From Gilliamella sp. App6-5 (lineage in GTDB: Bacteria > Pseudomonadota > Gammaproteobacteria > Enterobacterales > Orbaceae): 64,000 bases of DNA. This document shows positions 37,298 through 47,163 of the stretch, in pieces; position 1 is the stretch's first letter, and every line of letters begins with the position of its first letter. The stretch covers positions 1-64,000 of the forward strand of contig NZ_LZGT01000101.1 of assembly GCF_001690525.1 (NCBI RefSeq). The letters are read 5' to 3'. The notes beneath the pieces were generated by a model. That model had not been told where the DNA came from and made no database searches. It worked only from the letters and a program-made list of their open reading frames with translations. The position numbers and the translations under genes are program-made.

Positions 37298-38782
37298 ATG
37301 AATGAATTTTATTCTTACCTAGATAAATTTAAATACACAAAAGTTACGGTTATTGGCGATATTATGCTAGACCGCTTTCTATATGGGACGGTTGATCGTA
37401 TATCACCTGAAGCACCTGTACCAATTTTTAAATTGGATCGTGAGGAAGTCATGTTAGGTGGAGCAGGTAATGTTGCTGCTAATTTGGCAAAACTAGGTTG
37501 TAAACCAACATTCTTAGGATTTGTTGGTTGTGATGTAAATGGTAAACTTGTTGCTTCACTATTAAAAAGTGCAGGCAGTCATAGTCATCTTTATAGTTTA
37601 AAAAATCATCCCACCATTATCAAAACAAGATTTATTGCAAATCATAATCATTTACTTCGTGCTGATGAAGAGAAGTTATTACCTTTTATACCTGAATTAT
37701 TGCCCAAGTTTTATAAATTAGTTATGCAGGCAATTAAGATGACAGATATTGTCCTATTATCCGATTATAATAAAGGTATTTTGAATCAAGAAACCACACA
37801 AATGATTATTAACCTGTGTAATGAATTTAATATTCCCGTTATTGTTGATCCAAAGGGCAACGATTATTCTAAATATCGTGGCGCTACTTTGATTAAACCT
37901 AATATCAAAGAGTTTTTTGATGCAACTGGTATTAGGCTTAATCCTGAAAAAGCTGATTTTGATGACGAGTTGAAACGAGGTGCAGATATTATTTTCCAAC
38001 GATATGGTATAAAAAATATTATAGTTACGTTGAGTGAATATGGAATGGCTTATATATCTTGTGAAGATAAAAACTGTATCGTTAAAATACCAACTGAAGC
38101 TAAAGAAGTTTTTGATGTTTCTGGGGCTGGAGATACATCTTTAGCTACTTTAGGTATTGCATTAGGGGCAAAAATACCTTTAGCCCAAGCTATGCAATTA
38201 GCTAATATTGCATCAGGGATAGTTGTTGGTAAATTAGGCACAGCTACAGTGTCTTTTGAAGAATTAAAACATAAATTATCGGCAAAAAAATATCAAAATC
38301 ACTGTTGTGATACAAATAAATACATTAGCCTTAAAGAAGTCAAACCAATTATTCGTAATTTACAAAAACAAGGTAAAAAAATAGGTTTTACTAATGGGTG
38401 CTTTGACTTATTGCATTTAGGGCATTTAAGTTCTCTTACGCAAACGAAAAAGCTATGTGATATTTTAGTCGTTGGTGTTAATTCTGATGAGTCGATAAAA
38501 AAGTATAAAGGTAATGATAGACCTATTCAGGATCAAAATACGAGAGCTACATTACTTGCATCTCTTGAGTTTGTTGATTATGTTATCGTTTTTAACGATG
38601 ATGATGCTAGTTGTTTAGTTGATGAACTTCGCCCAGATATCATTGCTAAAGAGGGATATTCTGTAGATAATTGGCCAGAAGCACAGAAAGTAATTGGTTA
38701 TGGTGGCAAAGCAATAATACTTGAGCGAGTCGAAGGTTATTCAACATCTCAGCTTGTTGCTAAATGTAAAGAAAAGGCTTAG
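37298..38782 (+). CDS. hldE: Bifunctional heptose 7-phosphate kinase / heptose 1-phosphate adenylyltransferase
   Basis: HldE performs two steps of ADP-heptose synthesis. The 494-residue protein (E. coli HldE 477) has a ribokinase-type N-terminal domain (about 1-320) with VIGDIMLDRFLYG, EEVMLGGAGNVAANLAKLG and the catalytic DVSGAGDTSLAT, and a C-terminal cytidylyltransferase-type domain (about 345-494) with FTNGCFDLLHLGHLSSL. ATG 37298 is preceded by GGGGGA. It lies in the same run as the GT9-like genes, with hldD, the epimerase, at the far end of the cluster. Confidence 0.96.
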   Translation: MNEFYSYLDKFKYTKVTVIGDIMLDRFLYGTVDRISPEAPVPIFKLDREEVMLGGAGNVAANLAKLGCKPTFLGFVGCDVNGKLVASLLKSAGSHSHLYSLKNHPTIIKTRFIANHNHLLRADEEKLLPFIPELLPKFYKLVMQAIKMTDIVLLSDYNKGILNQETTQMIINLCNEFNIPVIVDPKGNDYSKYRGATLIKPNIKEFFDATGIRLNPEKADFDDELKRGADIIFQRYGIKNIIVTLSEYGMAYISCEDKNCIVKIPTEAKEVFDVSGAGDTSLATLGIALGAKIPLAQAMQLANIASGIVVGKLGTATVSFEELKHKLSAKKYQNHCCDTNKYISLKEVKPIIRNLQKQGKKIGFTNGCFDLLHLGHLSSLTQTKKLCDILVVGVNSDESIKKYKGNDRPIQDQNTRATLLASLEFVDYVIVFNDDDASCLVDELRPDIIAKEGYSVDNWPEAQKVIGYGGKAIILERVEGYSTSQLVAKCKEKA

Positions 38783-38951
38783 ATTAATAAGTGAAACTAT
38801 GCATTTTAAATATATGAAAATTTTGTGTAAATAGTTTATTCTTAAACGATAAAAAGCTTATTAATATAATCCATAAAATAGCTATAAAACTAACGAGATA
38901 TGTTTATTTATAGTATAATGGGCTTTATTTTATAAACTACTAGTTAACCCT

Positions 38952-40688
38952 ATGTCGGATAAATATACTACTTGGAAAACACTTCGGTTGCTTTGGCCTT
39001 TTGTCGCGCCATATAAGAAAGCATTAATTGTTGCAATATTTGGTTTATTATTAAATGCGGCTACGGATGCCTCTCTTATATCTCTGACTAAACCGCTGCT
39101 AGATTATGGATTGATGGATAAGAATTACTCTCTTTTAATGATAATTGCATTATTGATTATTGGTTTAATCGCATTGAGAGGGCTTTCTAATTATGCTTCA
39201 ACATATTGTCTTTCTTGGTTATCTGGTAAAGTTGTGACTAAATTTAGACAGTTGATTTTCAACCATTTAGTTAGAAGTCCAGTTAGTTTTCATGATAAAA
39301 GTTCTGTCGGCGATCTTGTTTCTGTTATTACATTTAATACTCAGTTATTATCTAAAGCATCTTCTGATGCTTTAATAATATTAGTCCGTGAAATTACATA
39401 TGCTATTGGTTTATGTTGTGTTATGTTTTATGGTAGTTGGAGATTGGCATTAGTTTTATTTATTATCGTACCTTTAATTATTTTTATTGCACAATTTATT
39501 GCTAAAAAATTTAGAGAAACAATAAAATCTATGCAAAAAGGTATGGGTGAAATAACTACTGCGGCTGATGAAATGTTAAATGGACATAAAGAAGTTTTAA
39601 TTTTTAATGCAAAGGATTATGAGAAGCGCAATTTTGGCCAAATAACAGATATTGTTCGAAGAGGTGTGTTAAAAATAGAATTAGTATCAAGATTATCAAC
39701 ACCGATTATCCAGTTAATCGCAACTCTTGGATTGGGTTTCATATTGTATCTTGTTGCGAGTGAAAGCTTAGATATTACACCGGGATCATTTACTGTTGTT
39801 TTTTCGGCAATGGTAGCTGTTATGCGTCCACTTCGAGAACTAACTAGCCTACATGTTGAATTACAAAAAGGTGCAATTGCTTGTGAGTCCTTATTTGGCA
39901 TTTTAAATGCTCCACAGGAAGAAGATAATGGCACTATTGTAAAAGAGAAAGTAAAAGGAAGTATTGAATTTAAAAATGTTACTTATACTTATCCTACACG
40001 AAATATGCCTTCGCTTATTGATATTAGTTTTAGTATCAAAGAGGGGCAAACGGTTGCGTTAGTTGGTCGATCGGGTGCGGGTAAATCAACAATTGCAAGT
40101 TTAATTCCTAGATTCTATGATGTTTCACAAGGAGAAATTCTCTTGGATTCTATTAATATCAAGGATTATAAGTTAAAGTCATTACGAGAACAAATTGGTT
40201 ATGTATCGCAGCGTGTACATTTATTCAATGGTAGTATTGCTGATAATATTGCTTATGGCGAAAAAGGACTACATTCTCGAGAGGCTATAATAAAGGCAGC
40301 TAAATTAGCAAATGCATTAGAGTTTATTGATAAATTACAAGATGGTATAGATACTGAAATTGGCGATAATGGTGTTTTATTATCTGGTGGACAAAGGCAA
40401 AGAATTGCAATTGCTCGGGTTCTTTTACGCAATAATCCAATATTAATTTTAGATGAAGCCACTTCTGCCTTAGATAATGAATCTGAACGGTTGGTTCAAG
40501 AAGCTATTGAGACATTACAAAAAGATCGTACTTCTATCATTATCGCACATCGTTTATCGACAATAAAAAAAGCAGATCGGATTATTGTTATTAATGACGG
40601 TAAAATTGTTGAAGATGGTAATCATGAATCGCTTATTACTCAAAAGGGACTTTATTCTCAAATGTATAAAATGCAATTTAATTCTTAA
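38952..40688 (+). CDS. msbA: Lipid A exporter MsbA, copy 1
   Basis: MsbA flips lipid A-core across the inner membrane using ATP. The 578-residue protein (E. coli 582) has six membrane segments in the first 320 residues and an ATPase domain with Walker A GRSGAGKST (about 372-380), signature LSGGQRQRIAIAR and Walker B ILILDEATSALD. It starts with TTWKTLRLLWPFVAPYK, which resembles MsbA. A second intact paralogue follows 28 bases later. lpxK, the usual neighbour of msbA, is not in the window. Confidence 0.9.
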   Translation: MSDKYTTWKTLRLLWPFVAPYKKALIVAIFGLLLNAATDASLISLTKPLLDYGLMDKNYSLLMIIALLIIGLIALRGLSNYASTYCLSWLSGKVVTKFRQLIFNHLVRSPVSFHDKSSVGDLVSVITFNTQLLSKASSDALIILVREITYAIGLCCVMFYGSWRLALVLFIIVPLIIFIAQFIAKKFRETIKSMQKGMGEITTAADEMLNGHKEVLIFNAKDYEKRNFGQITDIVRRGVLKIELVSRLSTPIIQLIATLGLGFILYLVASESLDITPGSFTVVFSAMVAVMRPLRELTSLHVELQKGAIACESLFGILNAPQEEDNGTIVKEKVKGSIEFKNVTYTYPTRNMPSLIDISFSIKEGQTVALVGRSGAGKSTIASLIPRFYDVSQGEILLDSINIKDYKLKSLREQIGYVSQRVHLFNGSIADNIAYGEKGLHSREAIIKAAKLANALEFIDKLQDGIDTEIGDNGVLLSGGQRQRIAIARVLLRNNPILILDEATSALDNESERLVQEAIETLQKDRTSIIIAHRLSTIKKADRIIVINDGKIVEDGNHESLITQKGLYSQMYKMQFNS

Positions 40689-40716
40689 TATTAATAATTT
40701 ATTTATAAAGAAAAAT

Positions 40717-42486
40717 ATGACTAAAAATAATCTTAAAGCACCTAATGATATAGATAAAGATTCGTCTACGTGGAACACTTTTTTAAAATTGTGGCCATAT
40801 GTTATTGAGCATAAACTGGTTTTATTTCTATCTATTATATTGCTTTTTTTAAGTGCTTTTGCTGATACATCTTTAATTGCAATTTTAAAACCTTTATTGG
40901 ATAGAGGGTTTAGTGACGGTGATAAGAGTTTCTTATTAATAGCACCAGTATATATTTTTGGTTTGGTGTTATTACGAGGACTTGCCAATTATGGCTATTC
41001 TGTTTTTCTTTCATTGATTTCAGGTAAAATCGTGATGAGAATCAGACAAAGGCTTTTTAATCATTTTGTTGATTCGCCTGTGAGTTATTATGATCAAAAT
41101 TCAAATGGAAGATTATTATCGCGCATAACTTATGATACAGATCAAGTTGCGTCATCGTCATCTGATGCGTTAATAGTTATTATTAGAGAATCAGCATTTA
41201 TTTGCGGTCTATTTTATACTATGTTTTACAATAGTTGGCAGCTATCGTTGTCTCTTGTTATTATTACTCCTATTGTAATAGCTTTAATTACTTTTATTTC
41301 TGTAAAGTTTCGGCGATTAGCTAAGAATATGCAAAACTCTATGGGTAATGTGACTATGTCAGTGGAGCAAATGTTGAAAGGACATCGAGAAATAATTGTA
41401 TTTGGTGCTCAAAATGAAGAATCAAAAAACTTCGAAAAGATAAGTAATAAATTTCGTCGCGATGGTATGCGATTAGTTTCTATTTCTGCTTTATCAACTC
41501 CCATCGTCCAATTAGTGATTTCTTTCGCTATCGCTTTTGTTTTGCTAACTGCAAGTAATCCTGATTTGAATATTACACCTGGTGAGTTTACTGTTGTTTT
41601 TTCATCATTAGTGGCACTTATGCAACCTATTAAAAGCTTAACAAGCGTCAATGCTAGTTTTCAAAAAGGTATGGCTGCTTGTCAGACGTTATTCGCTATT
41701 TTAGAACAACCTACAGAAAAAGATAATGGAAAAATAAATATTGATCGTGTAAAGGGGAATATCGAATTCAAACATGTGAATTTTTCTTATGAAACTAGGC
41801 AACAACCAGCTATACAAGATATTAATTTTTCAGTGACTGCAGGAAAAACAGTTGCTTTTGTTGGTCGCTCAGGATCAGGCAAAACAACTATCACAAGTTT
41901 ACTCGCACGTTTTTATGATATTACAGAAGGTGAAATTCTGATAGATGGATGTAATATTAAAGATCTAACTTTATTTTGTTTGAGAAATCAACTTGGATTA
42001 GTGTCCCAAAATGTTTACCTTTTCAATGATACTATTGCAAATAATATCGCATATGGTCGACTTGATCGTTATTCGCAATCTCAGATAGAAGAGGCAGCAA
42101 AGAAAGCGTTTGCTTACGATTTTATCATGAAATTTGAAAAAGGATTTGATACAAAAGTAGGAGAAAGCGGTGTATTATTATCAGGAGGACAGCGTCAACG
42201 TATTGCAATCGCAAGAGCATTATTGCGCGATAGCCCAATTTTAATATTAGATGAGGCAACATCAGCATTAGATACAGAATCAGAACGTGCTATCCAAACA
42301 GCATTAGATGAATTGCAAAAAGGTAGAACTTGTCTAGTTATTGCTCATCGGTTATCAACTATTGAGAATGCAGATGAAATTTTAGTACTTGATAATGGAC
42401 ATATTGTTGAACAAGGTAACCATAATACGTTGTTAAATAAAAAAGGGATATATTATAATTTATATACTGGGAAACAGTTTAAATAG
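40717..42486 (+). CDS. Lipid A exporter MsbA-like, copy 2
   Basis: A 589-residue tandem paralogue of the preceding MsbA. All ATPase motifs are intact: Walker A GRSGSGKTT (from about 383), LSGGQRQRIAIAR, ILILDEATSALD and the H-loop AHRLST. The membrane half differs more from copy 1 than the ATPase half. The start was set at ATG 40717; a longer frame from 40,585 would run through the end of copy 1. Two complete exporters in tandem may act as separate homodimers, or pair as a heterodimer; the sequence does not decide. Confidence 0.87.
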   Translation: MTKNNLKAPNDIDKDSSTWNTFLKLWPYVIEHKLVLFLSIILLFLSAFADTSLIAILKPLLDRGFSDGDKSFLLIAPVYIFGLVLLRGLANYGYSVFLSLISGKIVMRIRQRLFNHFVDSPVSYYDQNSNGRLLSRITYDTDQVASSSSDALIVIIRESAFICGLFYTMFYNSWQLSLSLVIITPIVIALITFISVKFRRLAKNMQNSMGNVTMSVEQMLKGHREIIVFGAQNEESKNFEKISNKFRRDGMRLVSISALSTPIVQLVISFAIAFVLLTASNPDLNITPGEFTVVFSSLVALMQPIKSLTSVNASFQKGMAACQTLFAILEQPTEKDNGKINIDRVKGNIEFKHVNFSYETRQQPAIQDINFSVTAGKTVAFVGRSGSGKTTITSLLARFYDITEGEILIDGCNIKDLTLFCLRNQLGLVSQNVYLFNDTIANNIAYGRLDRYSQSQIEEAAKKAFAYDFIMKFEKGFDTKVGESGVLLSGGQRQRIAIARALLRDSPILILDEATSALDTESERAIQTALDELQKGRTCLVIAHRLSTIENADEILVLDNGHIVEQGNHNTLLNKKGIYYNLYTGKQFK

Positions 42487-42617
42487 TCTAATTATAGCGG
42501 TTGTCTATCATCTAAAAATAGATAAACTTTACTTTTTTTATCTGGAAAGAGCCATTATGTTATGCCTAAATAAAACTGCTATAGGTAGTAAATGAGAGAT
42601 AATGGAAATAACTTTAA

Positions 42618-43574
42618 ATGAATGATGGAAAAGATAGCATTAATATTGCGTTTTGTTCGGATAGAAACTATTTAAAATACGTAGCTATGGCTATTCAATC
42701 AATTTATTTTAACAATTTGAATAATTCTTTAAAATTTCATGTTTTTCTTTATGACGTTTTACAAGAAGATATAGATAAATTGAAACAGATGTGTTTGGAT
42801 ATTAGTATTTATTCTATACCTAAAGAGTTTTTGGATAAGTATGATAATGAGCATGCTATTAAACATTTAAACCGCTCAATGTACATTCGACTTCTTGTTC
42901 CTCGATTACTGAAAGAAAAAGTTGATAAATTAATTTATTTAGATGCCGATATACTTTGTTTTAAAGATATTTCAGCTATTAATAATATTAATATTGATAA
43001 TGTTATTTGTGCTGCAAGCGTTGATTCCTTAAATAAAGAAAATGTACATAGCAATGTGAAACGTTTAAATTTATCTACAACTAATTATTTTAATTCTGGG
43101 TTTTTATATATAAATATAAAGAGATGGAATGATTTTCATACTGAAGAAAAAGTTAATGATATTATTTTAGAGCATAGGGAACAGTTACTTTATCCAGATC
43201 AAGATGCCCTTAATATAGTATTGCAAAATAACGTATTAATCATAGAGCCAAATTGGAATTTTTTATTTACTTGGGTTGCAGATAAAAATCAAAATAAGTT
43301 TTTAGAATCCGAAAGCGTTATACCTTATTTTATTCATTTTACAGGCGCAAGAAAACCTTGGTACCTAGAACATTTAGGTGTAGCTCAGGATTGGTATGTT
43401 TTTTATAAACATTTTACTCCATGGAGATCTTGTCGGCTTGAAAGTTATAAAGATAAAATGAGAATGACTGATTATAGAATATATGCAAAAAGATTTCTAA
43501 AACAAGGTCATGTATTTAAGGCCATAAAATATACTTTTTTATACGTGAAATTAAAAGTTAATAAAAGAAGTTAA
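42618..43574 (+). CDS. Glycosyltransferase family 8 (LPS core glucosyl/galactosyltransferase-like)
   Basis: A 318-residue protein with the GT8 fold: INIAFCSDRNYLKYVAMAIQS at the start, the metal-binding YLDADILCF, FNSGFLYINIKRW, and DQDALNIVL. Such enzymes (WaaI/WaaJ/WaaO type) add glucose or galactose to the outer LPS core. The basic C-terminal tail (KLKVNKRS) is typical for membrane-associated core enzymes. Its stop overlaps the start of the WaaZ-like gene (TAATG), so the two are coupled. Confidence 0.85.
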   Translation: MNDGKDSINIAFCSDRNYLKYVAMAIQSIYFNNLNNSLKFHVFLYDVLQEDIDKLKQMCLDISIYSIPKEFLDKYDNEHAIKHLNRSMYIRLLVPRLLKEKVDKLIYLDADILCFKDISAINNINIDNVICAASVDSLNKENVHSNVKRLNLSTTNYFNSGFLYINIKRWNDFHTEEKVNDIILEHREQLLYPDQDALNIVLQNNVLIIEPNWNFLFTWVADKNQNKFLESESVIPYFIHFTGARKPWYLEHLGVAQDWYVFYKHFTPWRSCRLESYKDKMRMTDYRIYAKRFLKQGHVFKAIKYTFLYVKLKVNKRS

Positions 43575-44500
43575 TGATAATGAAGTTAAGAGATGAATTT
43601 TTTAAATTAATATATAGGTTAACTCATTCAAAACGTTATAAACATAATCGAAAGCGTTGGCCATATGTAAAAATCTCTCGTGGAGTATGTGGCCAAATTA
43701 TAGATTTTTCTTATAAAGGAAAACAAGTTCCTATAATTGATCTCAAATCGTTAGAAAACTCATATAGTGGTAAATTAGTTATCATAGCCTCTGGACCTTC
43801 GATTAATCGCATAACATTTAAACACTCTCAATTGGTTCCTACATTAGGCGTTAATGGCTCATATTGTTTAAAAGACAAAGTTAACTTTAATTTGTATGTT
43901 ATAACAGATATTCACTTTTTTTCTCAGCGTCCTGATATAGTTAAGCAAATTATATCTAATAAAGAACTTTTACTATTTTTACAAGTTGACGGATTAGTGA
44001 AAATAATAAATTTATTTGGATATAAATCTATTCTTTGTAAGATAGCGTTGATAGAAGATGCCTTTAAACGCACTTATGAGCCTTTAAGGACATTATCTGA
44101 AATAGAAAATGATTCTCAAAGGAATAAAAGTATCTATTTTTATAGCAATAAAAATAAAGAGCATGAGTCATTGGCTTTTGAAACAAATATTGCTCATGGT
44201 GTATTCCCAGCTAAAACTGTTGTTTATTGGACTCTCCAAATTGCGGCATACCTTGGCTTTAAACAACTATATTTGGCTGGAGTTGATTTAAATAATTTTC
44301 ACTTACCTAGATTTTACGAGACACCAGATAATATTACTTACTCTCAATTAGAATTAGATTTTGAAAAAAATATACTTCCTGCTTTTGAACATGCAAGTGA
44401 TGTTATGAACAAATTAAATGTAGAAATTAAAAATATGTCTTTAGATAGTGCGCTTGACTCACATATATTTGAGAAAAAAGCATATGATGAAATTTTTTAA
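43574..44500 (+). CDS. waaZ: WaaZ-like Kdo transferase
   Basis: A 308-residue protein resembling WaaZ, which adds a third Kdo to the inner LPS core. Shared features: LVIIASGPSINRI, VNGSYCLKDK, LYVITDIHFFSQRPD, the AKTVVYWTLQIAAYLGFKQLYLAG segment and GVDLNNFHLPRFYE, then NMSLDSALDSH near the end. ATG 43574 overlaps the GT8 stop codon by one base; ATG 43580 is an alternative. The N-terminal 60 residues are basic and may bind the membrane. Assignment rests on recognised motif order, not on a search. Confidence 0.7.
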   Translation: MIMKLRDEFFKLIYRLTHSKRYKHNRKRWPYVKISRGVCGQIIDFSYKGKQVPIIDLKSLENSYSGKLVIIASGPSINRITFKHSQLVPTLGVNGSYCLKDKVNFNLYVITDIHFFSQRPDIVKQIISNKELLLFLQVDGLVKIINLFGYKSILCKIALIEDAFKRTYEPLRTLSEIENDSQRNKSIYFYSNKNKEHESLAFETNIAHGVFPAKTVVYWTLQIAAYLGFKQLYLAGVDLNNFHLPRFYETPDNITYSQLELDFEKNILPAFEHASDVMNKLNVEIKNMSLDSALDSHIFEKKAYDEIF

Positions 44501-44600
44501 TTTCGAAGCTATCTGCAATGATATTACCTAACTTGTTTAGATTAATCCTATAAATCTTTCAAAGAATTTTTTAATAAGCTGTTATGAATATCAGTTTTTA

Positions 44601-45689
44601 TTATAAAGTCGTTAAATATTTAATAATATATTGTTCCAAAATTTGTGTATCTAAATTTTTAGCTGTATCTCCCGGCGCAATCAGCTGTATTGCGTTATTA
44701 TAATTCGGTTTATATACATCATTATTTTGATACCTAGGATCAAAGTCATCTATTTCCGAACTATAAATACTAATCAGGGGCTTATTGTATGCATTTGAAA
44801 GATGAACAATCGAAGTATCAACAGAAATGACAAAGTCACAATGTTTTACAAATGAGGTCGCGTAAAAAAAATGTTCAAATGAACTTATTAATATATTAGG
44901 AGCGTTACATAAGCTATTTATTTTGTCAGGTAAACCTACAACAATAGTGAGTAAATTGTGATAGTTTGACAATAAATTAAGTATATCTTGCACTTGTTGT
45001 TCCGAAAAGCTTCTACGTTCAGATGAGGCATATGGATTAAAAATACAAATTTTTTTATCTTTATAGTTAGATAAAATTTTTTCAATTTGTAAATCATATT
45101 TGTTCGGATAATAAAGGTCATATTTATATTCATTTTCTAGTATTTTTATATTCATTTTTTTGAAAATATGTATAAATCTTTTGCTAAAATGAGAGCTATA
45201 TTCAGAATAATTTATGATGGTATCATATATTCGGTACATTTTAGGGTAGTTAAAACCGATAGTGTGTTTGGGTTTTATTTTTTTTATTACTTTGAAAATC
45301 CAATTGGAGTAACTTGTTTTATTATTTGGATCAATGAAAAGGTCACATTCTAAAGATTTCAAAATCTGTACCTGTTCTTTTGTTAAAGGTCTATCAAGGT
45401 AAATAACTTGATGTACATGAGGATTATGTTTAAATAAAAAGGCATTCTTTTCCTTGGTCAATATTGTAACTTGGTAGCCTTGGGACTTTAGAATTTTTGG
45501 TAAACCAGATATAATGATTGCATCACCTAGTCCATTTTTACACGCTTGGATCGTGATTTTATTTATTGTTGTTAAATCTAATTTAGTTCTTTTTATTTTA
45601 AAAGACAAAATTAAAAGTTTTAGATCTTTAATAAAGTAGTTTCTCTTCCTGTTTAGTTTACGGATAATATTAATAGTTTTTTTTAACAT
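44601..45689 (-). CDS. Glycosyltransferase family 9 (heptosyltransferase-like), reverse strand
   Basis: A 362-residue protein on the opposite strand to the rest of the LPS cluster. It has the glycine loop KNGLGDAIIISGLPKIL, VTILTKEKNAFLF, CIFNPYASSERRSFS and FVISVDTSIVHLSNAYNKPLI, as in GT9. It resembles the protein encoded at 32,548-33,660 in order and motifs, so both may have come from one duplication. ATG 45689 has no strong ribosome binding site. The divergent region to hldD (45,690-45,871) should hold both promoters. Confidence 0.82.
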   Translation of the reverse strand: MLKKTINIIRKLNRKRNYFIKDLKLLILSFKIKRTKLDLTTINKITIQACKNGLGDAIIISGLPKILKSQGYQVTILTKEKNAFLFKHNPHVHQVIYLDRPLTKEQVQILKSLECDLFIDPNNKTSYSNWIFKVIKKIKPKHTIGFNYPKMYRIYDTIINYSEYSSHFSKRFIHIFKKMNIKILENEYKYDLYYPNKYDLQIEKILSNYKDKKICIFNPYASSERRSFSEQQVQDILNLLSNYHNLLTIVVGLPDKINSLCNAPNILISSFEHFFYATSFVKHCDFVISVDTSIVHLSNAYNKPLISIYSSEIDDFDPRYQNNDVYKPNYNNAIQLIAPGDTAKNLDTQILEQYIIKYLTTL

Positions 45690-45871
45690 GTTGGGTAATA
45701 AAAAGTTATTTTAATGCTATTTATTGTACCAAATTTTGTTTTTATAAAACATTACTTAGATAAACTTACTTTTTCAAATACTGATAAAAATTATTAGTAA
45801 CATTTTAGTTAGTTTTAATGAGAATACTCGAATATAATTACTCAATTATTAATTAAAAAAGGATAATTACT

Positions 45872-46798
45872 ATGATTGTTGTAACAGGCGGTGCAGGATT
45901 TATTGGAAGTAACATTGTCAAAGGCTTAAATAATAAAGGATATAAAGATATTCTTGTTGTTGATAATTTAACTGACGGGACAAAATTCTCTAACCTTGTT
46001 GATTTAGATATCGCGGATTACATGGATAAGGATGAATTCATTGCGGCTATTTTATCAAATGAAAATTTAGGTATTGATGTTATTTTTCATCAGGGAGCAT
46101 GCTCATCCACTACTGAATGGGATGGTAAATTTATGATGGAAAATAATTACCAGTATTCTAAAGATTTGTTACATTATTGCTTGGATTTGGAAATTCCATT
46201 CTTATATGCTTCATCTGCAGCAACATATGGTGGACGTAGCGATAATTTTATTGAAGATAGAGTTTATGAAAAACCACTAAATGTTTATGGGTATTCTAAA
46301 TTTTTATTCGATCAATACGTGCGAGAAATATTACCAAAAACTAACTTACAAGTATGTGGCTTTCGTTATTTTAATGTTTATGGTCCTCGCGAAACACACA
46401 AAGGTAGTATGGCTAGTGTAGCATTTCATTTGAATGAACAATTGCATAAAGGAGAAAAGCTCAAATTATTTGCAGGTAGTGACTCATTCAAACGTGACTT
46501 TATTTATGTTGAAGATGTAGTTGATGTTAATTTGTGGTTTTGGGAAAATAAAATCTCAGGTATTTATAATTGCGGAACGGGTAAAGCAGAATCATTTCAA
46601 ACTGTTGCAGAAGCTGTACTTAGCTATCATCAAAAAGGTCAAATTGAATACATTCCATTTCCAGAGCATTTGGAAGGACGATATCAGCGTTTTACACAAG
46701 CAGATTTGACAAAATTCAGACAAACTGGTTGTCCAATCAAATTTAAAACTGTTACTGAAGGCACAACAGAGTATATGAAATGGTTAAATCATAAATAA
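45872..46798 (+). CDS. hldD: ADP-L-glycero-D-manno-heptose 6-epimerase
   Basis: HldD converts ADP-D-glycero-D-manno-heptose to the L-glycero form used by heptosyltransferases. The 308-residue protein (E. coli 310) has the NADP-binding start [19 protein letters not shown], the active-site [12 protein letters not shown] (Tyr-x3-Lys), [13 protein letters not shown] and [14 protein letters not shown] 45872 follows AAAAGGAT. With HldE it completes heptose activation in this cluster. Confidence 0.97.
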   Translation: MIVVTGGAGFIGSNIVKGLNNKGYKDILVVDNLTDGTKFSNLVDLDIADYMDKDEFIAAILSNENLGIDVIFHQGACSSTTEWDGKFMMENNYQYSKDLLHYCLDLEIPFLYASSAATYGGRSDNFIEDRVYEKPLNVYGYSKFLFDQYVREILPKTNLQVCGFRYFNVYGPRETHKGSMASVAFHLNEQLHKGEKLKLFAGSDSFKRDFIYVEDVVDVNLWFWENKISGIYNCGTGKAESFQTVAEAVLSYHQKGQIEYIPFPEHLEGRYQRFTQADLTKFRQTGCPIKFKTVTEGTTEYMKWLNHK

Positions 46799-47163
46799 GT
46801 ATTTATTTATGTTTATATACTGTAACTTTTTTAAGTTATACTGTTCAGTATCCCTTAATGACTTTGTATTAATATTTAATGAACTAGGAATGTAATTGAA
46901 TAATTAAATTTATTTCTCATACTTGGTATATATTATTATTTTTATGAAACAATTTAATACCTGGACAATATTTCCATATATCTTTTTTACTTAGTTATTG
47001 TTAATAGTTCTAACAGTTTAAAAGTTATTAGTGATTCAATTCTGTTACAACAATAAGTCGTTATTCCAACTAGCGGCTTGTTGTTTTTATAACATTGTGT
47101 AATTCCAAAATTAGTTTTCAAGTTTATTGGTATTTTAAACTTATTTTTTATTAGGTATTTTAA
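46799..47163. other. Non-coding gap between hldD and yoaA
   Basis: No gene. An imperfect hairpin (ACAACA at 47,047-47,052 pairing with TGTTGT at 47,079-47,084, extended by AAGTCG/CGGCTT) followed by TTTTAT could be a terminator on the plus strand. A short hairpin TAACTT/AAGTTA lies nearer to hldD (about 46,824-46,840). Confidence 0.4.

Noticed and set aside
40585-40716. Extended start of the second msbA gene
   Set aside because: It would run through the end of the first msbA; the ATG at 40,717 gives a normal MsbA N-terminus.
38952-42486. Multidrug ABC half-transporter pair of the LmrCD type
   Set aside because: Both copies have complete canonical ATPase motifs with no degenerate site, and the LPS context fits MsbA better; heterodimer formation remains open.
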